Shown: positions 19,053 to 27,618, numbered from the stretch's first letter. The stretch is DNA of 64,000 nucleotides from Flavobacterium sp. J49 (GCF_011742145.1 NZ_JAAQQU010000105.1:335542-399541); one strand, 5' to 3'. Numbers and translations are program-made. Notes: a model not told the origin generated them from the sequence alone.

Positions 19053-19840
19053 TATATAGTGTAACCTTTAATTATAAGGTTACCCTACGGTTAAGATGTT
19101 AAAATTACATCATATTAAACATTCTATTAACATTGTCTTTACCAAAAAAACATGTTTTTCGATAAAGGGTCAATACAATCGACCAATGATAGGCATTAAG
19201 CGGTCATCGGTAAAAACACAGCACTAAAAATAAAAAAAGTAGTACAATTTGTTAAACAAATCTTAATATTGACTAGTTCAAACTTAGTACTTTTTGGGAA
19301 ATTCGGGTGCGCTAAATTAACAAATTGTCAATACTTTGCAACAATTGTTAATAAGTTGTAACTTCTTTTAAGTAATTGTCTGCATTTTATGTAAAAATAC
19401 CTTACGATTTTTTAACCTTCTAAGGTTAAGAGAAGGTAAACCGTGGTAACAATAACTTAAAAAACCCAAATCCTTCCCATAAAAAACTGAAATAAAAACA
19501 GTTACCTGTAACTATAGCCAAACCAAAAGCTCGGATTTACAATTCGTACCAAAAAATACTAAAAAAAGCTACTGTTGCCCTATTGAGAGTGGTGACATTT
19601 GTTTTAAAAAACCTTTATCATACCCTTTATGAAATTTTTCAAAAAAAATACTTTCACGCCCTTTTTCGTGTCAAATTTTACAGAAAAATATTTTGACACA
19701 TTTTTTGTGTCAAATTTTCAAACCGCATTATTTTGACACACTCTTGCGCCAACCAATAATAAGTTAAGTTGTAGAAGAAACTGTAAGAATAAGGTTGTAG
19801 CAGTTTGTTGCCGGTTCCGAGTTGCGGGTGTTCTGTCTTT
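19053..19840. other. 788-bp gene-free spacer rich in dyads and repeats
   Basis: No convincing gene on either strand. From left to right it contains: the dyad GTAACCTT/AAGGTTAC (19061-19083); the 15-base palindrome ATTTGTTAAACAAAT (19247-19261); a possible minus-strand -7 box TAAGTTTG (19279-19286, as CAAACTTA on plus); an imperfect inverted repeat TTAACAAATTGT/ACAATTGTTAA (19317-19351); a second dyad TTAACCTT/AAGGTTAA (19412-19429); and the 39-bp tandem repeats at 19628-19745. The spacer lies upstream of the 1803-aa gene and downstream of the 1956-aa gene. No clear terminator for the latter was seen. Confidence 0.7.
19628..19745. repeat. Two to three tandem ~39-bp units, each an inverted repeat of GTGTCAAA
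   Basis: GTGTCAAA occurs at 19668-19675 and 19707-19714, and its reverse complement TTTGACAC at 19692-19699 and 19732-19739. The copies are 39 and 40 bases apart, so each unit is a dyad with 16-17 bases between its arms. Similarity between units extends beyond the arms (CAAATTTT after the left arm, ATTTTGACACA at the right). A degenerate third unit seems to lie at about 19628-19665. The arrangement looks like an array of operators or a decaying palindromic repeat. Confidence 0.8.
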
Positions 19841-22800
19841 TTATCGAATGACTTTCTTGGTCACTACTTCACCGTTTACGGTAGTAATTTGAAGCAATAG
19901 CACTTCATTAGCCAAGCCACCACTAACCACAGTTTGTGTTGCGTTAATATTGTTTTGTTCCAATAAGAGTCGCCCACGAATATCAAAAACCTTAACAGAT
20001 TGCATCGGTTGGTTTCCGCTTAGAATCACAAAGTTATGGTCGGTGTTTTTGTAAACCACCACTTGATTGGCGTTGAAAGTTGGGCCATTTACTCCCAAAC
20101 TCGCATCGGTAAAGACCACGCTAAAGCGATTGTCAAAAGTACCGGCTTCGGTGGTAAAGGTGTAATCACTTTGTTTTAAGTTGTGGATCACGTTTAATAA
20201 AGTATCTTCTAAGTAAATGTTCTGTTGGTCAAACAAACCGTCAAAATTGGACAACTTAACGGTATAAGTACCAGCCGCCAAAGATTTATACCCTACCGGA
20301 ATCACATCTGATACAGCAAACGGCAAAGCACGACCTTGTATTGATAATTTTTTGTCTTCCTGAGTGGCATATAGCGTTACTGCATTTCCTATGTCGACCA
20401 TTTCACCGTCGAAACCACGGTCCATACCGGTATTCGTAGCATTTTCAACATAAGCAATCAGCAATTGTTTGAAAGCACCTTCCTCATTAAAAATATCCAA
20501 CCAAAAACGGTGGCGTTCCAAGGTGTTAGCCGTATGGTTTGCCGGAGGAGTATTCATTCTGAAGAATTGGTCGTTATTGCCCACCAATCGCATGCTGTTT
20601 TTAAAACTAAGATTCCCCGAAGACAATCCTTTGACAAAGAATCCTTGTCCGGAAGCTATCTTACCGTTAGGTACACTGTTGTTCAGTCCTACATTTGGCG
20701 CAGCCGTGCCCGTTCCTACGCCACCGGAATAATTGTAAACGGCATAGTCAGCCGCGTTATAATTGCCGTTGGCTATCGGTGTATTGTGTGTCCACAAATA
20801 AATAGTCGCATCAATCAAAGGCACATTATCAACATCCGACAAAAACAAATCGGCGCTCAAGGCACTCGGATACGGATTGCCAAATAAGTTAAACTGATTG
20901 GCACCGCCTACAACAGGAATGGTAACATTACCGGTATTAGGAACTCCAATAAAAGAACCGGCAAAAGTATTAGGCGTCGTTTCGTTGAAAGGCGCATTTT
21001 CGGGTGCTCTAATCAAATAGCCTTTTCCGGGAACCATTGGCGCTGTGGTATTGGCATAAGCCCAATTGCCGGCAGCCGCATCAAAGTAGAAGAACAAAGG
21101 CGAATCAGGAGAGAAATCCAATAAGGTTTGCGGACTTACCGGTGTTGACCAATAGATATAATCAAAAATTTTAACCGGTGTACTGTTTCTTTTATAAGTA
21201 ATGTTTCCGGTATTGGCAAATTGTGCTCCGGTATTGTTAAGGTTATTCACCTGTACCAAGCTGGCATTGTTTTGGAAAGTCAAGGTACCACCGGTTACTT
21301 TCACATCATTTTGAGCGGTTAAAGTATGCCCCGAATTGATAATTACATTCCCCGAAAGTACCTCAACTGAACAAACGCTCAGGTTGCCTGTTGATGTATA
21401 ATTTCCGTTGAAAATGGCCTTGGTACTAATGTTAGGCACGCCACTGCTCCAAGACGAGCCATTCCAAGTAGTTGAAGGGAATCCGACAAAAACCCCATTA
21501 GAATAAACCACAGGACAGCTTCCGGATTGTACTACCGCACGATAATACCGATTTCCGGTAAAGGAGCCTATCTGTGCCGCGGTAAGGGTGGTACTGGTAT
21601 TGGCAATAGTGGTAAGTCCTGTTGTAAAAGCAGCATTGGTAGCATATTCCCATCGAATGATGGATGCGCCTGCACCGGCTAAGGTAAGATCGTTGGCTGC
21701 CCAATTGGCGCAAACAATTTGGTCACTCGATAAAATTCCCGGGGCCGGGGCCGATAAAACTGTTATGGTTGAAGTAGCACTCGCCGAACAACCGTTGGCG
21801 CCTACTACACTTCCGGTATAAACCGTAGTTGCGGCAGGTTTGGCATAAATGGTACCGGTAGGGGTTCCTGAAACATAAGGATCCGTAGCTCCGGCATTGA
21901 AATACAATCCTGTAGGCGGATCCCAAGTAACTTCAGCCGCCAAATTACCGCTGATTTTTACGTTGTCAATGGCCCAACCGTAATCCCAGGTAGCTTCGTA
22001 TAAAAATCGGATTCTAACATCTGCATTGCCCACATAACTGTTCATGACAACTGTTGCATTCGAGAAATTAGAAGCTGTTCCTTGGGTTGCCAAGAAACTT
22101 CTGAGTATCGCCCAAGTATTACCGCCATCGATAGACACTTCAACCCTGGCTTTGTTTCCGCCAATGTATCTTAGGTAATGGTAAAAATTCAAGGTAGCCG
22201 TGGTATAACCAACCAAACTAATAGCCGGTGATTGAAGATAAGTCAGCGTTCTGTTGGTACCCGGACTTCCCTGCGCATCTGAATTGGAAAAATAAAACTT
22301 AGAAGCATCGTTACTGCTCACATTAATATTCCAATAAGAGCTGGTATAAGTGTAAACACTGGTTCGCAACGTCCAAGCGGCATTGGCTACTACCCCTCCC
22401 GTTGAAGCATTGGTTTTAATCCAGTTATCGGTCCCACTATTAAAGTTTTCACTGTAGATGGTTACCGGCGTGGCAGCCGCTAAGCTACCGGTTAAAGATT
22501 GTATTGCGCCTTCACAAATGGTCGCTGAAGACGGAACTATGCTGATAGCCGGTGGTTCGGGCTTCACCGTTACCGTATGAGAAATCACCGAAGTACACAA
22601 GCTACCCGAAGTTTGTGAAGCGGTTAAATTATAAGTAGTGGTAGTTATCGGTTGGAAGGCAAATCCGGCCGCTATAGATCCTGATAATCCGGTGGAAGTA
22701 TTCCAGGTAAAGTTATTATAGGAAGCCGCTCCGCTTACGGTAACCAAACCGGTAGTTTCTCCTTTACAAATAATAGACGAAGTACTGCTGAAAGAGATGG

Positions 22801-25711
22801 CAGGTGCTGTGGTTACTGTTGCCGTTACCGGAGTTAATAAAGAGCGACAAATATTAGAAAACTTCCAATTGTAAGCATACAAGTAAAAAGTATTGTCAAA
22901 TCCGTTTCCAACGATATTCGCAATAGAAGAAGTATAAGGATAAGAAGCACTGTCGATATTTACTACCAATCCGGCAGCCGGTAAAGTATTGAAATAAACA
23001 AAGTAATTGCCTTGGGCTAAATTAAGCGCTAAGTTTATCGTTTGCGGGGTGCTTCCGCCTGAAACCGTGGTAACAAAATTATAAGTAGCAATTTGCACAT
23101 TCGAAGCATTTCTAATCACAATCTGACCGCTTTGTCCTGACGTTTGCGGATAAATATCAAAAGATTGTAAAGTCGTGGCTGCCGACACATTGAAACTGAT
23201 AAACGTAGGTGTTTGCTGTAATCCCAAAGCACCGCCATGTAATAGTGGTGAAATAGGTCCGGCCAAAACCAATCCGCCCGGTGCTCTTGATTGGGCATAA
23301 TAAGTAGTCGAGGCAAATAATGTTGGGGTTACATAATTGCTGCCGGTGTATAAAAGTGTTTCTCCGGTAGCCTCAGCATACCATTCTATAGTAGAACCCG
23401 GAGCTCCCACAGCATTTAAAGTCGTAGAACCACCACCACAAAGCGTTCCATTGGTTACGGTCAATGAGGTTGGCGTGGCACAATCGGTACTGAAAGTTTC
23501 AATATTGCTCCATACACTTCGGTCAGTACCATTACATTTTCCTCGAACCCACACATAATATAAGGTAGCAGGAGTTAAACCGGTAATGGTAGCAGTAGTG
23601 ATGCCTACACCTACTGAACCCGTTGGGGTTACTGAACCACCAGGAGTAGCATTAGAGGTACTTACATAATATTCGTAACCGTTGCTTGGTTCCGGAGAAG
23701 AAGCATTCCAAGAAATCCCGGCCGTGGTACTTCCAACGGAAGTTACAATCAAATTGGTCGGTTCAAAACAAGTTGGTGACACGATTACACTGATATCGTC
23801 GACCATTATTTTGCTTTGGCTGGCAAAACTATACCCCTGAAAACCAATATAAAAAATATTGTTAGTTACCGGTGTAAAATCGACGGTGGCAGTTTGGTAA
23901 ACGGTATTGATGATGCTCGACAAATCCAAGATGGTATTGTTCATTGCAGCTTCTGATTGTCCAGTTCCTAAACGAACTCTTAAGTTTTCGGCATAAGAAC
24001 CGGCACTCAATGTGTTGTATTTAAATCGCAAACGGTAAGTAACTCCGGCGGTTAAATTCAATCCGGCTGTAAAAAACCAATCATCACTATCTTCAATATT
24101 GTTGGTAGCCAAGTGCATTGAATTTGGATTGGAAGCCGAGGAAGTATTTTGTACTTTCCAATATACTCCATCTTCATTGTCATCAGTTATCACAAAACAA
24201 GTGGGAAGGGTATTGACAGGAGTAGTATCAAAATTTTGGAAGTAAGGAATCGAAAAAGCACCGCATGGGGTCGCTACCGTAACAACTGTACTATTGATAG
24301 AGCAGGAAATTCCAACGGCACGAACCCTAAAATAATAAGTAGTAAGCGGATTCAATCCTGACACTACAAAATCGGTAGTTAATCCGGTAGAAACCCCGTT
24401 GTATGCCGGTAATATGGCTGTAAAACCAATATTGGTTGAAACATCAATTAAATAGTTAGTAGCCCCGGCAACCGATAACCAAGAAGCGGTAAAAGAATTT
24501 CCTTCTATGGTTGAAGCATTGACTCCTGTTGGTGCAGCAATACAAGTGGTTTTAGAGGTGGTAATCATATTACTTAGATTGTAATAAGGGCCACCGAGAC
24601 AACCGGCATTATAAGGGATAACCCAGTAATAATAAGTAGTATTCGAAGTTAAAGCCGATTGGTTAAAAGTGGTTGCATTTGAAACACTCACCACAGTATA
24701 GGTTCCGGCTATTACATTATTGACCGCCCAATACGTTCGGTTGGGCACTTCGATATTGGTAGGCGGTACATTGACTGTACTTCTCAGCACCAAATAATTG
24801 GTAGGTGCCGGACTTGCTGCAGTAAAGCTGTTTCCTAAAAAAGTAGTCGCATTGACGGCCGTACTTCCTACGACGAAAGCCGCTGGAGTTCCGGTTGGAG
24901 TCACACAAGGCGCCGATGGAGTATAAGTATATTTTAATCCGCTATTGGGATATTCTGTAACACTCGTTCTTACCGTACTTGAGTTAGCAATTCCCACTGT
25001 TGTTTTTCCCAACCAAGTACTATTGGCATTGGTACCGGTTTGCAATCTGTTATTAACCTCACCTTGTAAAAAGTCATTGGTTGCGCCTCTTATACCTATT
25101 TGCGTATTGAGCACTGTAGTGTCATCGGGTGCACAAACACCATAGGAGAGTTCAATTGTATTTGAGGTTTCTAACAATCGGATTTGAAAATTGAAGTTTC
25201 CGGTGAGGGCTTTTCTGCGCACATTGGTCCATTGCACTACAAAAATTCTGTTGGGTGCACTACCAATGGTTTTGTAAACGATATCATCGGTAGTTGAGAT
25301 TAAGTCCATTCCCAGAGCACTTATTGTTCCGCCACCGGTAAAAACAGTTGCTACACTTAAGGGTAAATAAGTGTTTGGCAGTGGTTGCACTCCAAAGGAG
25401 ATAAAACCGTTAGGACTAATATAACATTGGGTTTGTGTAAGACCGTTATAAGTAAAATTAAAACCGATATTGGCTTGGTGTGCCGCACCTGAAGTATGGT
25501 CGTCCCAAGGAACAGTATAAGCAACCGTTGGCGCAGTAAGTGCTGTATAAGTCCCAACCGCTTCAGTAAAACCATAAGTGCTAACTTGGGCATGACCTGA
25601 CATTGACATCAGCACAAGAAGCATTGCTGTAAAAAAAGCACATAACTGCTTTTTTACAGAGAAAATGTTTTCTTTGTTACTGTTGGTATTCATATACATG
25701 TTTTGATTCAA
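19841..25711 (-). CDS. T9SS-exported multidomain surface protein (1956 aa)
   Basis: Signal core at residues about 23-42, ending SMSGHAQ. Near the N-terminus is a propeller- or lectin-like unit with NIGFNFTYNGLTQTQ and FISFGVQPLPN. Four or more FN3-like units follow, such as NGYEYYVSTSNATPGG and TPATLYYVWVRGKCNG. MAM-like units with MVDDISVIV and AIDNVKISG are interleaved with Ig-like units. The C-terminal region from about residue 1490 is paralogous to that of the 1803-aa protein (IFDYIYWSTPVSPQTL, LFGNPYPSAL, IASGQGFFVKG). A sorting domain with VKVFDIRGRLLL and TKKVIR ends it. Adhesion or cell-surface scaffolding is the likely role. Substrate is unknown. Confidence 0.92.
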   Translation of the reverse strand: MNQNMYMNTNSNKENIFSVKKQLCAFFTAMLLVLMSMSGHAQVSTYGFTEAVGTYTALTAPTVAYTVPWDDHTSGAAHQANIGFNFTYNGLTQTQCYISPNGFISFGVQPLPNTYLPLSVATVFTGGGTISALGMDLISTTDDIVYKTIGSAPNRIFVVQWTNVRRKALTGNFNFQIRLLETSNTIELSYGVCAPDDTTVLNTQIGIRGATNDFLQGEVNNRLQTGTNANSTWLGKTTVGIANSSTVRTSVTEYPNSGLKYTYTPSAPCVTPTGTPAAFVVGSTAVNATTFLGNSFTAASPAPTNYLVLRSTVNVPPTNIEVPNRTYWAVNNVIAGTYTVVSVSNATTFNQSALTSNTTYYYWVIPYNAGCLGGPYYNLSNMITTSKTTCIAAPTGVNASTIEGNSFTASWLSVAGATNYLIDVSTNIGFTAILPAYNGVSTGLTTDFVVSGLNPLTTYYFRVRAVGISCSINSTVVTVATPCGAFSIPYFQNFDTTPVNTLPTCFVITDDNEDGVYWKVQNTSSASNPNSMHLATNNIEDSDDWFFTAGLNLTAGVTYRLRFKYNTLSAGSYAENLRVRLGTGQSEAAMNNTILDLSSIINTVYQTATVDFTPVTNNIFYIGFQGYSFASQSKIMVDDISVIVSPTCFEPTNLIVTSVGSTTAGISWNASSPEPSNGYEYYVSTSNATPGGSVTPTGSVGVGITTATITGLTPATLYYVWVRGKCNGTDRSVWSNIETFSTDCATPTSLTVTNGTLCGGGSTTLNAVGAPGSTIEWYAEATGETLLYTGSNYVTPTLFASTTYYAQSRAPGGLVLAGPISPLLHGGALGLQQTPTFISFNVSAATTLQSFDIYPQTSGQSGQIVIRNASNVQIATYNFVTTVSGGSTPQTINLALNLAQGNYFVYFNTLPAAGLVVNIDSASYPYTSSIANIVGNGFDNTFYLYAYNWKFSNICRSLLTPVTATVTTAPAISFSSTSSIICKGETTGLVTVSGAASYNNFTWNTSTGLSGSIAAGFAFQPITTTTYNLTASQTSGSLCTSVISHTVTVKPEPPAISIVPSSATICEGAIQSLTGSLAAATPVTIYSENFNSGTDNWIKTNASTGGVVANAAWTLRTSVYTYTSSYWNINVSSNDASKFYFSNSDAQGSPGTNRTLTYLQSPAISLVGYTTATLNFYHYLRYIGGNKARVEVSIDGGNTWAILRSFLATQGTASNFSNATVVMNSYVGNADVRIRFLYEATWDYGWAIDNVKISGNLAAEVTWDPPTGLYFNAGATDPYVSGTPTGTIYAKPAATTVYTGSVVGANGCSASATSTITVLSAPAPGILSSDQIVCANWAANDLTLAGAGASIIRWEYATNAAFTTGLTTIANTSTTLTAAQIGSFTGNRYYRAVVQSGSCPVVYSNGVFVGFPSTTWNGSSWSSGVPNISTKAIFNGNYTSTGNLSVCSVEVLSGNVIINSGHTLTAQNDVKVTGGTLTFQNNASLVQVNNLNNTGAQFANTGNITYKRNSTPVKIFDYIYWSTPVSPQTLLDFSPDSPLFFYFDAAAGNWAYANTTAPMVPGKGYLIRAPENAPFNETTPNTFAGSFIGVPNTGNVTIPVVGGANQFNLFGNPYPSALSADLFLSDVDNVPLIDATIYLWTHNTPIANGNYNAADYAVYNYSGGVGTGTAAPNVGLNNSVPNGKIASGQGFFVKGLSSGNLSFKNSMRLVGNNDQFFRMNTPPANHTANTLERHRFWLDIFNEEGAFKQLLIAYVENATNTGMDRGFDGEMVDIGNAVTLYATQEDKKLSIQGRALPFAVSDVIPVGYKSLAAGTYTVKLSNFDGLFDQQNIYLEDTLLNVIHNLKQSDYTFTTEAGTFDNRFSVVFTDASLGVNGPTFNANQVVVYKNTDHNFVILSGNQPMQSVKVFDIRGRLLLEQNNINATQTVVSGGLANEVLLLQITTVNGEVVTKKVIR

Positions 25712-26052
25712 GGCTATATTTTTGAAAGGCGAAACCTCCGTTTTAATTGTTTGATTTTAAATAATTAAAGAGATTTTACCATTTCAGGAATCAGTAAATT
25801 TATATGAAAAGTTTAAAAAAAAAAGTTTATAAATCTAATTTTTGAAATAAATCGTCAAACTGTTAAAAAGTATCGATGTCTCACAATATCATACTCATAC
25901 AATTCTTATATAATCGACAAATAACCACTAATTATTAATTAATCGGCGCAAATCAACCGCTTGTCGATTAGGCTTAGTCGCGGGAAATTTAAATATAAAT
26001 TTCATCGCGCTTAATTTCAAAAATAAAGTTCCTAAAAAAACAAAGTGTTTTC
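25712..26052. other. Divergent spacer with a long hairpin
   Basis: About 340 bases between divergent genes, without a coding frame that I can support. It holds a strong hairpin: CGCG (25979-25982), then GAAATTTA, a 4-base AATA loop, TAAATTTC (25996-26003), and CGCG (26006-26009). No -7 box for the giant minus-strand gene was recognised. Confidence 0.6.
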
Positions 26053-26060
26053 TATCTTTG
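26053..26060 (+). promoter_or_regulatory. -7 box of the phosphoribosyltransferase gene
   Basis: TATCTTTG matches TAnnTTTG and lies 14 bases before ATG 26075. This would give a very short leader and argues against the upstream in-frame ATG at 26045. Confidence 0.5.
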
Positions 26061-26074
26061 AAAAAAATAATACC

Positions 26075-26572
26075 ATGGGGCAAAATATCATTCTTCAGCA
26101 TCAGGAAATAGAACACAAAATAAGACGTATTGCTTATCAGATATACGAAACTTTTGCCGACGAACAAGAAATTGTATTGGCCGGCATAGCCAACAACGGG
26201 TATATTTTGGCTGAAAAAATCAGTGCTGTTTTAAACCATATCTCCGACATCAAAATTGTTTTGTGTGAGGTAAAAATAGATAAACAGCAACCGTTTAATC
26301 CGATTACAACTTCTATTGCCAAGGAAGCTTACAGTGAGAAAAACTTAGTTTTGGTAGATGACGTACTGAACTCGGGAACCACTTTGGTTTATGGAGTAAA
26401 ACATTTTTTGGAGGTACCAATTAAGAAATTCAAAACCGTAGTTTTAATCGACCGAAACCACAAAAAATATCCGGTCAAAGCCGACTTTAAAGGCATTTCG
26501 CTTTCCACCTCATCGAAAGAGCACGTGCATTTGGTGTTTGAGACCAACAACAACTATGCTTACTTAGTTTAG
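26075..26572 (+). CDS. PyrR-like phosphoribosyltransferase
   Basis: 165 residues with a type I phosphoribosyltransferase fold. The PRPP-binding motif is LVLVDDVLNSGTTL. The N-terminal part has IRRIAYQIYETFADEQEIVLAGIANNGYILAEKI, in which AGIANNG is the loop region. A late VVLIDRNHKKYPVKADFKG resembles the hood of PyrR. In Firmicutes PyrR senses UMP and attenuates pyr operons and has weak uracil phosphoribosyltransferase activity. Here no pyr gene is adjacent, so the role as regulator or enzyme is open. The gene ends 9 bases inside the convergent aroK gene. Confidence 0.82.
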   Translation: MGQNIILQHQEIEHKIRRIAYQIYETFADEQEIVLAGIANNGYILAEKISAVLNHISDIKIVLCEVKIDKQQPFNPITTSIAKEAYSEKNLVLVDDVLNSGTTLVYGVKHFLEVPIKKFKTVVLIDRNHKKYPVKADFKGISLSTSSKEHVHLVFETNNNYAYLV

Positions 26573-27082
26573 TAAGGCTTCGATTTCAGCTGCTATGGCT
26601 TCGGGCGTTTTACCGTCGGTATTTATTTTAAAAGTCGCCTGATTGTAGTAGTAGCTTCGGTCAAACAGATTTTTGGCGATAAATTCTTTGAGTTCTTCTT
26701 CGGTTTGATTGGCTACTAAAGGTCTTTCTGCAGTATTGTTTTTAAGTCGGAGGTAAAGTTGGTCAATCGTAGCATTAAGGTAAATTGAAACCACTTCATC
26801 TCCATTGAGCAACAAATGATTGTTCGCATAACAAGGCGTACCGCCACCGGTACTAATGACAAGATTCTCCTGAGTATTTATCAATTTTTCAAACTCGAGG
26901 TGTTCTTGTTTTCTGAAATAAATTTCCCCTTTGAGTGCAAAAATGTCTGCTATGGAAAGGTTTGCGTTGTTTTCGATTATTTTGTCTAAATCTACCCACT
27001 TCATCTGTCTTTTTTCAGCTAAGATTTTGCCGATGGTAGACTTTCCGACTGCCATATACCCTACTAAAATAATTTTCTGCAT
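26564..27082 (-). CDS. aroK: Shikimate kinase
   Basis: 172 residues, the usual length. The enzyme phosphorylates shikimate at O3 in the chorismate pathway. The P-loop is GYMAVGKST (residues 8-16). Substrate contacts fit the family: Asp31 and Asp33 in VDLDKII, Arg57 in YFRKQE, and the glycine run STGGGTP (78-83). The lid has NNTAERPLV with its arginine. The 3' end overlaps the convergent phosphoribosyltransferase gene by 9 bases. The likely -7 box is at 27134-27141. Confidence 0.95.
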   Translation of the reverse strand: MQKIILVGYMAVGKSTIGKILAEKRQMKWVDLDKIIENNANLSIADIFALKGEIYFRKQEHLEFEKLINTQENLVISTGGGTPCYANNHLLLNGDEVVSIYLNATIDQLYLRLKNNTAERPLVANQTEEELKEFIAKNLFDRSYYYNQATFKINTDGKTPEAIAAEIEALLN

Positions 27083-27133
27083 CGCAATAAAACCTTATAA
27101 ATTAAGCCATTAAGACCCATTCCTAAAAAAAGG

Positions 27134-27141
27134 CAAATTTA
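27134..27141 (-). promoter_or_regulatory. -7 box of aroK
   Basis: CAAATTTA on the plus strand reads TAAATTTG on the minus strand, matching TAnnTTTG. It lies 52 bases upstream of the aroK ATG and partly abuts the divergent tRNA promoter. Confidence 0.45.
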
Positions 27142-27153
27142 TAATAAAATTGC

Positions 27154-27185
27154 TTTGAAATATAAATAATAAGGTCTTATATTTG
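27154..27185 (+). promoter_or_regulatory. Promoter of the tRNA cluster
   Basis: TTTG at 27154-27157, 20 bases, then TATATTTG at 27178-27185. This is a full match to the Bacteroidota promoter pattern and ends 24 bases before the first tRNA-Lys. Confidence 0.8.
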
Positions 27186-27209
27186 CACCCGCATTCAAGA
27201 AAAGAAAAA

Positions 27210-27282
27210 GACTCGATAGCTCAGTTGGTAGAGCACAACACTTTTAATGTTGGGGTCCTGGGTTCGAGCCCCAGTCGGGTCA
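27210..27282 (+). tRNA. tRNA-Lys (TTT), copy 1
   Basis: 73 bases. The acceptor stem GACTCGA pairs with TCGGGTC with one T-G pair. The anticodon arm CAACA/TGTTG holds loop CTTTTAA, giving anticodon TTT. T-loop TTCGAGC is present. The 3' CCA is not encoded. Confidence 0.97.
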
Positions 27283-27308
27283 CTATTTTTCTTTTATTTG
27301 AGGCTAAA

Positions 27309-27381
27309 GACTCGATAGCTCAGTTGGTAGAGCACAACACTTTTAATGTTGGGGTCCTGGGTTCGAGCCCCAGTCGGGTCA
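27309..27381 (+). tRNA. tRNA-Lys (TTT), copy 2
   Basis: Identical over all 73 bases to the copy starting at 27210, from which it is separated by 26 bases. It is a recent tandem duplication or is kept identical by conversion. Anticodon TTT; CCA not encoded. Confidence 0.97.
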
Positions 27382-27421
27382 CAAAAAGTCGAACAACTAT
27401 TGTTTGACTTTTTTTGTTTTA

Positions 27422-27503
27422 GGCCACGTGGAGAAATTGGTAGACTCGCCATCTTGAGGGGGTGGTGTCGCAGGACGTGTGGGTTCGAATCCCATCGTGG
27501 TCA
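27422..27503 (+). tRNA. tRNA-Leu (GAG)
   Basis: 82 bases, class II with a long variable arm. The acceptor stem GGCCACG pairs with CGTGGTC. The anticodon arm CCATC/GGTGG holds loop TTGAGGG, giving anticodon GAG. T-loop TTCGAAT. CCA is not encoded. A copy of its last bases recurs at 27605-27618. Confidence 0.93.
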
Positions 27504-27508
27504 CGAAT

Positions 27509-27569
27509 GAATTCTTTAAATAAAAAAAACACCAAGCTTGCTTGAGTGTTTTTTTTATTTAAAGAATTC
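27509..27569. terminator. Terminator embedded in a perfect 24-bp inverted repeat
   Basis: The 24-base arm at 27509-27532 (GAATTCTTTAAAT, eight A, then CAC) is exactly complementary to 27546-27569. The 13-base centre adds CAAGC/GCTTG pairing. The A/T runs make it a bidirectional terminator just after the tRNA cluster. The perfect outer arms are far longer than termination needs. Confidence 0.85.
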
Positions 27570-27604
27570 TCAAAGCGGAGCTTTGTGGGAACAGCGAAGC
27601 TAAC

Positions 27605-27618
27605 CCCATCGTGGTCAC
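27605..27618 (+). repeat. Duplicated 3' end of tRNA-Leu
   Basis: CCCATCGTGGTCAC at 27605-27618 repeats 27491-27504, the acceptor-side 3' end of tRNA-Leu plus one base. The copies flank 100 bases holding the long palindrome and AAAGCGGAGCTTT. There is no tRNA body in front of the second copy. Confidence 0.8.

Noticed and set aside
19628..19745. TTTGACA as sigma70 -35 boxes
   Set aside because: Bacteroidota promoters use TTG/TAnnTTTG. The copies are inverted pairs, not promoter-spaced.
19628..19745. CRISPR array
   Set aside because: The repeat units are AT-rich dyads with similar interiors and no spacers or cas genes.
20465..20887. 140-aa frame on plus
   Set aside because: Antisense shadow of the conserved C-terminal part of the 1956-aa protein.
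27183..27407. Frame on plus with DSIAQLVEHNTFNVGVLGS twice
   Set aside because: It is a translation of the two tRNA-Lys genes. Such peptides are a common artefact.
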